Shown here piece after piece: positions 1-5,006 of a stretch of 5,006 bases of DNA. The notes under the pieces are model-generated. The model saw only the letters and a program-made list of their open reading frames with translations. It made no database searches and was not told where the DNA came from. Origin of the DNA: Rhizobiaceae bacterium (GTDB lineage Bacteria; Pseudomonadota; Alphaproteobacteria; Rhizobiales; Rhizobiaceae); assembly GCA_028865845.1 (NCBI GenBank), contig JAGWJK010000426.1, positions 1 through 5,006 of the forward strand, in the 5' to 3' direction. Each line of letters starts with the position of its first letter. The stretch's first letter is position 1. Both the position numbers and the translations under genes were made by a program.

Positions 1-911
1 CGTTGCGATAGTCCCGATGGGCAGAGTAGCGCGCCGCAGAAAATTGGGCCGGCAAGAAATTTCGATCCGGTGACGGCGACGAGAAATTCGCGCTCCAGAT
101 AGGCGCGTATGGTCGCGGTCGAGACGCGAAACTGGCAGGCGTCGACCAGGATATCCAGCATCGATCCGAAATGGGCCTTGAGGCGCAAAGCGGTTTCAAG
201 ACTCGGCGCGATCAGGCCGGTTTTGGAAACGTCCGTCACCACCAGAAGGCAGCGCATGCCGGCGGCTCGGACGAGCTCGATTTCCCCTCTGAGTTCGCGC
301 TCGACGTCCTCCTCCGTTCGTAGGCTGCCGTCGGCAGTGCGAACGTCGATCGACATGTGTCGCATGCCGCGGTCCGCGCTCAATTGCTCGCCCTTGGCGA
401 CAGAGCGGCCACTGCTCACCCGGCCCATGAAATGCCGGCCCGCCGCGGCCGCCATGACGCCGCTGCCGGTCTCGCTGCCCTTGAGCGTTATCGTCATCAG
501 CGTCCGCTGGTCCTGCTGTGCCAACAGCATCGCGGCGAAAAGATGAATATCCGTGCCGGACGCCGCCATGATCGCATCGACACCGGGCAAGCCGGCATCT
601 GCACCAAGGCCAATCAGATGCAACAGGCTGGACCGTGTCTTTGCCATCTCCTGCGCATAGAGATCAGCCGGCGACTGGCTTTCGAGCGCCTGCGTCAAGC
701 GGGCGTGGTCGTTTTCGACATGAGCGAAGGCTGCAGCTGAAATCGTCGATGCCGTCGATGAGCTGAACGCAAAATCCTTCGGCTTGGGTCGTGGCCCGTA
801 GCCGTACATGTTGAGACCGGTCGCCGGATCGCAGTCCAGCCGGTCATCTCCCCCCGAGATCAGCCACTCTGCAAGTGTATCATCGCCGATAATGGTGGGG
901 GGCACTGGCAT
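1..911 (-). CDS. Class V aminotransferase-like PLP-dependent enzyme, C-terminus cut by window edge
   Basis: Reading the minus strand from the ATG at 911-909 gives 303 uninterrupted codons to the window edge, so the gene is partial at its 3' end. I do not recognise the specific gene, but the layout fits a fold-type I PLP enzyme related to class V aminotransferases and cysteine desulfurases. Near residues 49-60 is an SSSTAS stretch. At about 117-121 is ASGTD, similar to the phosphate-cup motif of the family. VDACQ at 256-260 carries the Asp expected to bind the pyridine nitrogen (D257). TGSKFLAGP at 281-289 carries the probable Schiff-base lysine K284, followed by the usual G-A-L strand. An unusual ETGSGV stretch lies at 147-152. 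The start is supported by AAAAGGA at 924-918 with a 6-nt spacer, and an in-frame stop lies upstream at 980-978. The protein is probably cytosolic, since no signal peptide is seen. Substrate is unknown. It is divergent from ogt with no evident functional link. Confidence 0.8.
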   Translation of the reverse strand, partial: MPVPPTIIGDDTLAEWLISGGDDRLDCDPATGLNMYGYGPRPKPKDFAFSSSTASTISAAAFAHVENDHARLTQALESQSPADLYAQEMAKTRSSLLHLIGLGADAGLPGVDAIMAASGTDIHLFAAMLLAQQDQRTLMTITLKGSETGSGVMAAAAGRHFMGRVSSGRSVAKGEQLSADRGMRHMSIDVRTADGSLRTEEDVERELRGEIELVRAAGMRCLLVVTDVSKTGLIAPSLETALRLKAHFGSMLDILVDACQFRVSTATIRAYLEREFLVAVTGSKFLAGPIFCGALLCPSGLSQ

Positions 912-917
912 GGGGAT

Positions 918-924
918 TCCTTTT
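918..924 (-). promoter_or_regulatory. Ribosome binding site of the PLP-enzyme gene
   Basis: AAAAGGA on the minus strand lies 6 nt before the ATG at 911. It fixes the start of the partial PLP-enzyme gene, because no other ATG follows the upstream in-frame stop at 980-978. Confidence 0.7.
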
Positions 925-1049
925 GCGGACCGAAGGCTGCGGCGCAGTGGCGCCTGTTTCCGTCCGTGTGTTAGCGACTATGGCCAGGCGGGAGGTCAGT
1001 CGGCCCTCAGGCATGCTGAAGCTATGGCGACTCGATCATCCGCATGGTG

Positions 1050-1077
1050 GTGACATCATGCACTGCCGCCATATAAA
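1050..1077 (+). promoter_or_regulatory. Putative sigma70-type promoter upstream of ogt
   Basis: GTGACA (1050-1055) is five of six matches to TTGACA. It is followed by a 16-nt spacer and TATAAA (1072-1077), five of six matches to TATAAT. A start of transcription near 1084 would give ogt an untranslated leader of roughly 285 nt. It is the best-looking housekeeping promoter I found in the intergenic region. The assignment rests on consensus matching alone, and the long leader leaves open whether ogt is its real target. Confidence 0.45.
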
Positions 1078-1159
1078 GCCACGCAAGATAGCGCGAAGCT
1101 GACTTGCCGCTGCACCTTGCCTTCTGGTCGTGGAAACTGGCTGCGACGAACAGGGAAAG

Positions 1160-1200
1160 CGCCGGTTCGCCGGTGGCAGACACCGGCATTTGTTTGTCTG
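1160..1200 (+). terminator. Possible attenuator: terminator-like hairpin with a competing hairpin
   Basis: GCCGGTG (1169-1175) and CACCGGC (1181-1187) form a perfect 7-bp stem around a GCAGA loop. It is followed by the T-rich, but not pure-T, run ATTTGTTTGTCTG (1188-1200). The left arm is also part of a competing stem, 1160-1165 with 1170-1175 around a TTCG tetraloop (six pairs, one of them G-U). Only one of the two can form at a time, as in attenuators. Short GC-rich stems arise easily by chance in such DNA, so this is a candidate only. Confidence 0.3.
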
Positions 1201-1315
1201 AAAAGATTGTGCGCTCGTCCGTTGCGGATGGTTTTCGGGTGGGCGACGGCCGGGTTTTCGGATCATATGAAACTCTGTTCAGCGGCGAAATCGAATCGTC
1301 GCGGCCGGGACGGGA

Positions 1316-1360
1316 ATGCTGATGATGGCAGAGCTGAAACCGATCCGGATCCGAAGATGA
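1316..1360 (+). CDS. Possible 14-codon leader peptide before ogt
   Basis: An ATG at 1316 opens a short frame reading MLMMAELKPIRIRR and ending at TGA 1358-1360. The stop overlaps the TGAGGA ribosome binding site of ogt, and only 10 nt separate it from the ogt ATG. This geometry would allow ribosomes finishing the leader to affect ogt initiation. The upstream GGGACGGGA is only a weak ribosome binding site, and the frame is short enough to occur by chance. Treat as speculative. Confidence 0.2.
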   Translation: MLMMAELKPIRIRR

Positions 1361-1363
1361 GGA
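1358..1363 (+). promoter_or_regulatory. Ribosome binding site of ogt
   Basis: TGAGGA lies 7 nt before the ATG at 1371, at a normal distance, and supports that start over later in-frame candidates. Confidence 0.65.
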
Positions 1364-1370
1364 TATCGAT

Positions 1371-1904
1371 ATGACGAGAATCGGACGTGGCGCCGAGAAG
1401 GATTATTTCTACAAGGTCGCCAATTCACCGGTCGGGAATCTGAAGCTGGTGGCAAGCCATGAGGGCCTGGCCGCGATCCTTTGGGACAGGGACAGACCCA
1501 AACGGGTGCAGTTGAACATTGTTGCCGAAGACGAGAACCATCCCATGCTGTTGCTTGCGGAGCAGCAATTGCGGGAATATTTCGCCGGCGAACGGCAGGT
1601 TTTCGATTTGCCTTTGGATTTCTCTGGCACTGAATTCCAGAAGAAGGTCTGGCAGGCGCTGCTGACCATCCCCTTCGGCGAGACCAGCTCCTACATGCAG
1701 ATCGCGCAGCAGATCGGCGCCCCGAAAGCGATACGAGCCGTTGGTGCCGCCAATGGCCGCAATCCGATTTCCATTATCGCGCCGTGCCATCGGGTGATCG
1801 GATCTTCCGGCGAACTCAGGGGATTTGCCGGCGGCATCGAGCGCAAGACCTATCTCCTGGGCTTCGAAGGGTCGGACACCAAGGCATTCAATTTTGCGGC
1901 TTAA
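1371..1904 (+). CDS. ogt: Methylated-DNA--[protein]-cysteine S-methyltransferase (Ogt/MGMT type)
   Basis: This 177-residue protein repairs O6-alkylguanine and O4-alkylthymine in DNA by moving the alkyl group irreversibly onto its own cysteine. The N-terminal part (about 12-85) matches the ribonuclease-like domain of the family, with SPVGNLKLVASHEGLAAI at 19-36. The C-terminal part (about 86-166) is the winged-helix DNA-binding and active-site domain. It shows FQKKVWQALLTIPFGET at 89-105, SYMQIA at 107-112, RAVGAANGRNP at 122-132 with the expected arginine finger R122, and PCHRV at 138-142 with acceptor Cys139. GFAGGIERKTYLL at 151-163 has E157, the likely glutamate of the Cys-His-Glu network. 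Length is normal for a stand-alone Ogt, and there is no AraC-type Ada domain. The start is supported by a good ribosome binding site. It is a single gene facing the oxidoreductase gene. No Ada-box could be identified, so inducibility is unknown. Confidence 0.95.
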   Translation: MTRIGRGAEKDYFYKVANSPVGNLKLVASHEGLAAILWDRDRPKRVQLNIVAEDENHPMLLLAEQQLREYFAGERQVFDLPLDFSGTEFQKKVWQALLTIPFGETSSYMQIAQQIGAPKAIRAVGAANGRNPISIIAPCHRVIGSSGELRGFAGGIERKTYLLGFEGSDTKAFNFAA

Positions 1905-1955
1905 ATCGCTGGAACGATAGCTCGGCGGGATTTTTGTTCTATCGTGCTAACAAAT

Positions 1956-1989
1956 AAACAGCCCGCCTCGGTCACGAGGCGGGCTGTTT
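1956..1989. terminator. Perfect 15-bp hairpin, probable shared terminator between convergent genes
   Basis: The arm AAACAGCCCGCCTCG (1956-1970) pairs without mismatch with 1975-1989 around the loop GTCA (1971-1974). On the minus strand the stem is followed by a T-rich run (TGTTTATTTGTT, including the end of the stem), and it sits 20 nt after the stop of the oxidoreductase gene. That makes it a good intrinsic terminator for that transcript. On the plus strand the stem ends in TTT and continues GCATT, a poorer tail, so it may also end ogt transcription but less efficiently. The distance from the ogt stop is 51 nt. Confidence 0.85.
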
Positions 1990-2009
1990 GCATTCCGGTG
2001 GTTATCGAA

Positions 2010-4013
2010 TCAGGCTTCGAGCCACTTGATCTGTTCCGGCGTCAGCTTGATGTCGAGCGCCGAAAGGCTGTCCTCAAGCTCGGCAACGGTACGAGGCCCG
2101 ATCAACGGGATGACGGGGAAGGGCTGGGCGATCACATAGGCAAGCGCGATATGGATCGGACTGCGGCCGAGCTTCTGCGCCAGTTCGATCGCGCGGTCGC
2201 GGCGGGCGAAGTTGCGATCGTTGTACCAGCAACGCACCAGTTCGTCGTCGTCGCGCTTGTCGCGGCCAGCCCGATCGGTGAAGAAACCGCGGCCCTGGCT
2301 CGACCAGGCGAAGTTCGGGATCTGGTTGGCGTTGAGCCAGGCTTTCCAGGCATCGTCGGAGGCCGTGACGCAACCGGCCCAGATCGGGTCGAGCATTTCG
2401 GCGAGCGAGAAATTGTTGGAAAGTCCGGCGGGAGCCGTCTTGCCGTTCTTGGCAGCGTAGGCAACCGCTTCGTCGAAGCGCTCGCGCGTCCAGTTCGAGC
2501 CGCCGAAGATACCGCGAATGCGGCCAGCCCTGACCTCGGCATCCATGGCGTCGACGAATTCGCCGACTGGGACGATCGGGTTGTCGCGATGCATGAAATA
2601 GACGTCGACATAGTCGGTCTTCAGCCGGTTGAGCGACTGGTCGAGCTGCTTGCCGATCATGTCGGGGTAGCAGAGCGGCGAATGCGCGCCCTTGCCGATC
2701 AGCACGATCTCCTCGCGCGGCACGTTGCGGCTCGTATGCCAGTCGCCGAAGATGCTCTCGGTCTTGCCGCCGCCATAGACGAAGGCCGTGTCGAAGGCAT
2801 TGCCGCCGGCTTCGTAGAAAGCGTCGAGCGTCAGCGAGGCGGCGGCGAAATTCGGGAAGAATTCGAAGCCGAGGGTGACGAGTGAAGCTGGCTTCGAGAT
2901 GCCCGGAATCTGGCGCTTCGGAATGCTATTGCCCTTGGCGACCGCGCCGCCGGCAATGTTCTTGGTACGCTGGGTGGCTTTTTCGACGCCGTATTCCAGG
3001 CCGACCGAGGCGCGCCATTGGTCGAGGACACGCAGGTTGCCGATCGAATCGGCCCAGCCGATGCCAGGAGACGCAAATTCCGTCTTGCCGGCGCGGATAG
3101 CATCGCCTGTGGCGTCTACTTCGAAGGAATAGAGCCAGCGATCTTCCTTGACCTCGATCGTCTGCTGATCGGCGCCCTTGAAGATTTCGATGTTGCCGGT
3201 GCCGCCCTTGTGACCGGAGGCAAACCAGAAATCCTTGACCTCGATGCGTCCGTCCGAGCCGATGATGCGCAGCGTGTTGTCCTGGTTCGCCATGATCGAG
3301 CAGGACACTTCGGCGATGATCTCGTTCGGGAATTTCAATACCGCCGAAGCCCATTCGTCGACGCCGGTCTGGCCGAGATGGGCGACGCCCGCGACCTTTT
3401 CCGGCTCCAGGAACGGCTTGCCATCGGCAGCGCCTGCGATCAACCGCGCCATCGATACCGGATAGCCGCCGACATCCAGGATGCCGCCGCCGGCAGTGTC
3501 GTTGGCGAACAGCCGGTGTTCCGGCTTGACCGTGCCCATGTTGAAGCCAAAGGACGAGCGGATGATGCGGATCTGGCCGATAGTGCCGCTCTTCACCAGC
3601 TCGACCAGTTTCGCCGTTTGCGGATGGACGCGGTACATGAAGGCTTCGCCGGCAAAGACGCCGGCCTTCTTGGCTTCGTAATAGATCGCTTCGGCATCGT
3701 AGGCGGAGAGTGCGATCGGCTTCTCGACGAGAACATGCTTGCCGGCGCGAATCGACTTGATGGCCCATTCGGCATGGCCGGTATGCGGGGTGGCGATATA
3801 GATGGCATCCACTTCGCCATCGGTCAGCAGTGCGTCGTAACCGTTGACGATGCGGGCGCCGGGGAAGCTCTCGGCGAGGCCCGGCTTGCTCGGATCACGC
3901 GTCGCGATCGCCACCAGTTTGCCGGTGCGCGAATGGGCGATGCCGTCGGCAAAGGTCTGGGCAATCTTGCCGGGGCCGATGATACCCCAGCGGATCGGTG
4001 TCTCAGTACTCAT
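2010..4013 (-). CDS. Bifunctional oxidoreductase: Gfo/Idh/MocA dehydrogenase fused to aldo/keto reductase
   Basis: This 667-residue protein joins two complete NAD(P)-dependent oxidoreductase modules. Residues about 6-345 are a Gfo/Idh/MocA enzyme. It has a Rossmann start, WGIIGPGKIA (9-18), the cofactor/catalytic EKP (97-99), EAFMYRVHPQ (123-132), which recalls the dihydrodiol/D-xylose dehydrogenase branch, and GGGILDVGGYP (175-185) with D180 and a Tyr where many relatives have His. After a linker, residues about 370-667 are an aldo/keto reductase barrel with the complete tetrad D408, Y413, K441 and H475. A C-terminal IPLIGPRTVAELEDSL (635-650) resembles the usual NADPH-binding segment. Known single-domain relatives act on sugars, polyols and related carbonyls; the substrate here is not determined. 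The ATG at 4013 is chosen because AAAGGA lies 8 nt upstream. An in-frame ATG at 4040 has no ribosome binding site. The protein is likely cytosolic. It follows the ABC ATPase gene by 57 nt, suggesting cotranscription and a role in using the imported solute. Confidence 0.92.
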   Translation of the reverse strand: MSTETPIRWGIIGPGKIAQTFADGIAHSRTGKLVAIATRDPSKPGLAESFPGARIVNGYDALLTDGEVDAIYIATPHTGHAEWAIKSIRAGKHVLVEKPIALSAYDAEAIYYEAKKAGVFAGEAFMYRVHPQTAKLVELVKSGTIGQIRIIRSSFGFNMGTVKPEHRLFANDTAGGGILDVGGYPVSMARLIAGAADGKPFLEPEKVAGVAHLGQTGVDEWASAVLKFPNEIIAEVSCSIMANQDNTLRIIGSDGRIEVKDFWFASGHKGGTGNIEIFKGADQQTIEVKEDRWLYSFEVDATGDAIRAGKTEFASPGIGWADSIGNLRVLDQWRASVGLEYGVEKATQRTKNIAGGAVAKGNSIPKRQIPGISKPASLVTLGFEFFPNFAAASLTLDAFYEAGGNAFDTAFVYGGGKTESIFGDWHTSRNVPREEIVLIGKGAHSPLCYPDMIGKQLDQSLNRLKTDYVDVYFMHRDNPIVPVGEFVDAMDAEVRAGRIRGIFGGSNWTRERFDEAVAYAAKNGKTAPAGLSNNFSLAEMLDPIWAGCVTASDDAWKAWLNANQIPNFAWSSQGRGFFTDRAGRDKRDDDELVRCWYNDRNFARRDRAIELAQKLGRSPIHIALAYVIAQPFPVIPLIGPRTVAELEDSLSALDIKLTPEQIKWLEA

Positions 4014-4021
4014 CACAAAGG

Positions 4022-4027
4022 TCCTTT
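4022..4027 (-). promoter_or_regulatory. Ribosome binding site of the fusion oxidoreductase gene
   Basis: AAAGGA on the minus strand lies 8 nt before the ATG at 4013 and decides between this start and the in-frame ATG at 4040, which would place the site inside the coding region. The site lies in a small dyad, AAAG-GAC-CTTT (4027-4017), probably too weak to hide it. Confidence 0.7.
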
Positions 4028-4070
4028 CATCAAAATGCATGCGGTCTTGGGAGGTGTGGATTGACGCCGC

Positions 4071-5006
4071 CTACCGCATCCGGTTGCCGGCGCTGTCGAA
4101 CAGGAATGTCTTGGCGGCGGAAAGCGCCACGGTCAGCGTGTCGCGATTGTTGGTGTTGCGCGATTCCTCGCGCTCGATGACGATCTGCTCGCCGCCGGTG
4201 ACATTGGCGTAGACGTAGCTGGTGTTGCCGAGGTGCTCGGCGACGTCGACATCGACGGTCATGTCGACATCGCCGCGACCGACCTCGAGAAAGTGTTCCG
4301 GCCTGACGCCGATCGTCACCTGCGCGCCGATTTCGACCGCAGCCGTCGTAATCGGCAGCGACAAGCGCACCTTTGGATCGCCCTTCAGCGCGACGCTGAC
4401 GTTGCCCGTTCCCCTGCCGACGATCTCCGCGCGCAGGAAATTCATCTTCGGCGAGCCGACGAAACCGGCGACGAACTGGTTGGCGGGGTCGTCATAGAGG
4501 TCGAGCGGCGCGCCGATCTGCTCGATATTGCCGCCGCGAAGCACCACGATCTTGTCGGCAAGCGTCATCGCCTCGGTCTGATCGTGCGTCACGTAGATCA
4601 TCGTCGTGCCGAGCTTCTTATGCAGTCGGGAAATCTCGACACGCATCTGCACCCGCAGTTCGGCATCGAGGTTCGACAGCGGCTCGTCGAACAGGAAGAT
4701 CGTCGGCTCGCGCACGATGGCGCGGCCGATGGCGACACGCTGGCGCTGGCCGCCGGAAAGCTGTTTCGGCCTGCGCTTCATCAGTTCGGCGATCTGCAGG
4801 ATTTCGGAGGCCTGCTTGACGCGCCGCTCGGTGTCGGCCTTCGGGTTGCCGTTCATTCTCAGGCCGAAGCTCAGGTTCTCCTCGACCGTCAGGTGCGGGT
4901 AGAGAGCGTAGGACTGGAAGACCATGGCGATGCCGCGGTCGGCCGGCTCCACGTCGTTGACGACGCGACCGCCGATGTTGATCTCGCCGCCGGAAATGTC
5001 CTCCAG
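4071..5006 (-). CDS. Carbohydrate ABC transporter ATP-binding protein, MalK/UgpC type, N-terminus cut by window edge
   Basis: The frame is open from the window edge to TAG 4073-4071, giving 311 residues. About 45-50 N-terminal residues, including Walker A, lie outside. A GTG at 4952 is internal, because clear family sequence (LEDISGGEINIGGRVVNDV) precedes it. Numbering from the edge: Q-loop MVFQSYALYPHLTV at 28-41 (Q31), signature LSGGQRQRVAIGRA at 83-96, Walker B IFLFDE at 103-108 (D107, catalytic E108), D-loop SNLD, and H-loop histidine in YVTHDQTEAM (H141). FVGSPKMNF (182-190) and IGVRPEH (232-238) mark the C-terminal OB/TOBE regulatory region typical of MalK/UgpC proteins. The protein hydrolyses ATP on the cytoplasmic face to drive a binding-protein-dependent importer of the CUT1 sugar or glycerol-3-phosphate class. 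Automated annotation often calls such proteins UgpC, but the substrate cannot be read from the ATPase. The permease and binding-protein genes are probably just beyond the right edge. Confidence 0.93.
   Translation of the reverse strand: MEDISGGEINIGGRVVNDVEPADRGIAMVFQSYALYPHLTVEENLSFGLRMNGNPKADTERRVKQASEILQIAELMKRRPKQLSGGQRQRVAIGRAIVREPTIFLFDEPLSNLDAELRVQMRVEISRLHKKLGTTMIYVTHDQTEAMTLADKIVVLRGGNIEQIGAPLDLYDDPANQFVAGFVGSPKMNFLRAEIVGRGTGNVSVALKGDPKVRLSLPITTAAVEIGAQVTIGVRPEHFLEVGRGDVDMTVDVDVAEHLGNTSYVYANVTGGEQIVIEREESRNTNNRDTLTVALSAAKTFLFDSAGNRMR

Larger units (their letters stand above)
912..1370. other. 459-bp divergent intergenic region with no convincing protein gene
   Basis: This stretch separates the PLP-enzyme gene (minus strand) from ogt (plus strand). 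Short open frames exist on both strands, but their translations are rich in Arg, Ser and Pro, have no domain-like pattern, and lack good ribosome binding sites. What can be supported are a sigma70-like promoter at 1050-1077, two overlapping hairpins at 1160-1187 followed by a T-rich run, and a 14-codon leader frame at 1316-1360. I see no convincing promoter for the minus-strand gene, although one must lie in this region unless that gene is read through from further right. Confidence 0.6.

Noticed and set aside
109..740. Two plus-strand open frames (109-546 and 357-740)
   Set aside because: They lie opposite the partial PLP-enzyme gene, have Arg/Ser/Pro-rich translations with no family pattern, and the minus strand reads a coherent motif-bearing protein.
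969..1000. Minus-strand CTGACC-N17-CGCTAA as promoter of the PLP-enzyme gene
   Set aside because: The -10 half matches the consensus poorly, so it is not distinguishable from chance.
1036..1374. Short frames in the intergenic region (minus 1036-1266; plus 1104-1322 and 1117-1374)
   Set aside because: Low-complexity basic translations, no recognisable domain, no good ribosome binding sites. The one ending at 1374 overlaps the ogt start by ATGA, but its composition does not look coding.
1409..1790. Minus-strand frames opposite ogt
   Set aside because: Shadows of a well-supported gene with a conserved active site on the plus strand.
1911..1936. GGAAC at 1911-1915 as a general stress (EcfG-type) promoter -35 box
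   Set aside because: No CGTT is found 16 or 17 bases downstream; those positions are T-rich.
1944..2885. 313-codon plus-strand frame starting in the intergenic region
   Set aside because: It runs antisense to the aldo/keto reductase domain and through the terminator stem. Its Asp/Val/Ala-rich composition is the usual antisense image of a GC-rich gene, and it has no motif.
2926..3768. 280-codon minus-strand frame overlapping the dehydrogenase domain
   Set aside because: Same strand but a different frame. The translation is Arg/Gly/His-rich without any family signature.
4014..4040. Upstream in-frame ATG at 4040 as start of the fusion protein
   Set aside because: No ribosome binding site precedes it, and it would put the good AAAGGA site inside the coding region. 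The ATG at 4013 begins directly before the Rossmann strand.
3018..4064. 348-codon plus-strand frame
   Set aside because: Antisense to the Gfo/Idh/MocA domain. Its length comes from GC-rich codon bias, and the minus strand has a full set of family motifs.
4950..4952. GTG as start of the ABC ATPase gene
   Set aside because: The frame continues upstream to the window edge with typical MalK-family sequence, so the GTG is an internal Val.

Overview
The window looks like chromosomal or large-replicon DNA from an alphaproteobacterium of the Rhizobiales (Rhizobium, Agrobacterium or Sinorhizobium type). The reasons are the high GC content, strong third-position G/C bias, long antisense open frames, and a sugar-type ABC transporter next to a Gfo/Idh/MocA oxidoreductase. 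This placement rests on general character, not on a database match. There are four protein-coding genes, two of them cut by the window edges. I see no tRNA, rRNA, insertion sequence, CRISPR array or phage gene.

Layout from left to right. Positions 1-911 (minus strand) hold the first 303 codons of a fold-type I, class V-like PLP enzyme whose C-terminus lies beyond base 1. It is easy to miss because its frame has no stop codon inside the window. Positions 912-1370 form a 459-bp divergent intergenic region. It carries a good sigma70-like promoter on the plus strand (1050-1077), a pair of mutually exclusive hairpins, one of them terminator-like (1160-1200), and a possible 14-codon leader peptide whose stop overlaps the next ribosome binding site. 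Positions 1371-1904 (plus strand) encode a complete Ogt-type methylated-DNA-protein-cysteine methyltransferase. Positions 1905-2009 separate two convergent genes and contain a perfect 15-bp stem with a 4-base loop (1956-1989), best read as a terminator shared by both sides.

Positions 2010-4013 (minus strand) encode a 667-residue fusion of an N-terminal Gfo/Idh/MocA dehydrogenase and a C-terminal aldo/keto reductase, both with recognisable catalytic residues. Positions 4071-5006 (minus strand) hold the C-terminal 311 residues of a MalK/UgpC-type ABC transporter ATPase, which lies upstream of the fusion gene and is probably cotranscribed with it.

Functionally, the right half looks like the end of a carbohydrate uptake and catabolism operon: the ATPase powers import, the fusion enzyme carries out one or two redox steps on the imported sugar or polyol, and transcription stops at 1989-1956. 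The left half is unrelated housekeeping (DNA alkylation repair) next to an uncharacterised PLP enzyme. The most unusual items are the two-domain oxidoreductase and the long structured leader in front of ogt, which could be an attenuator or a small RNA. Neither is shown to be new.
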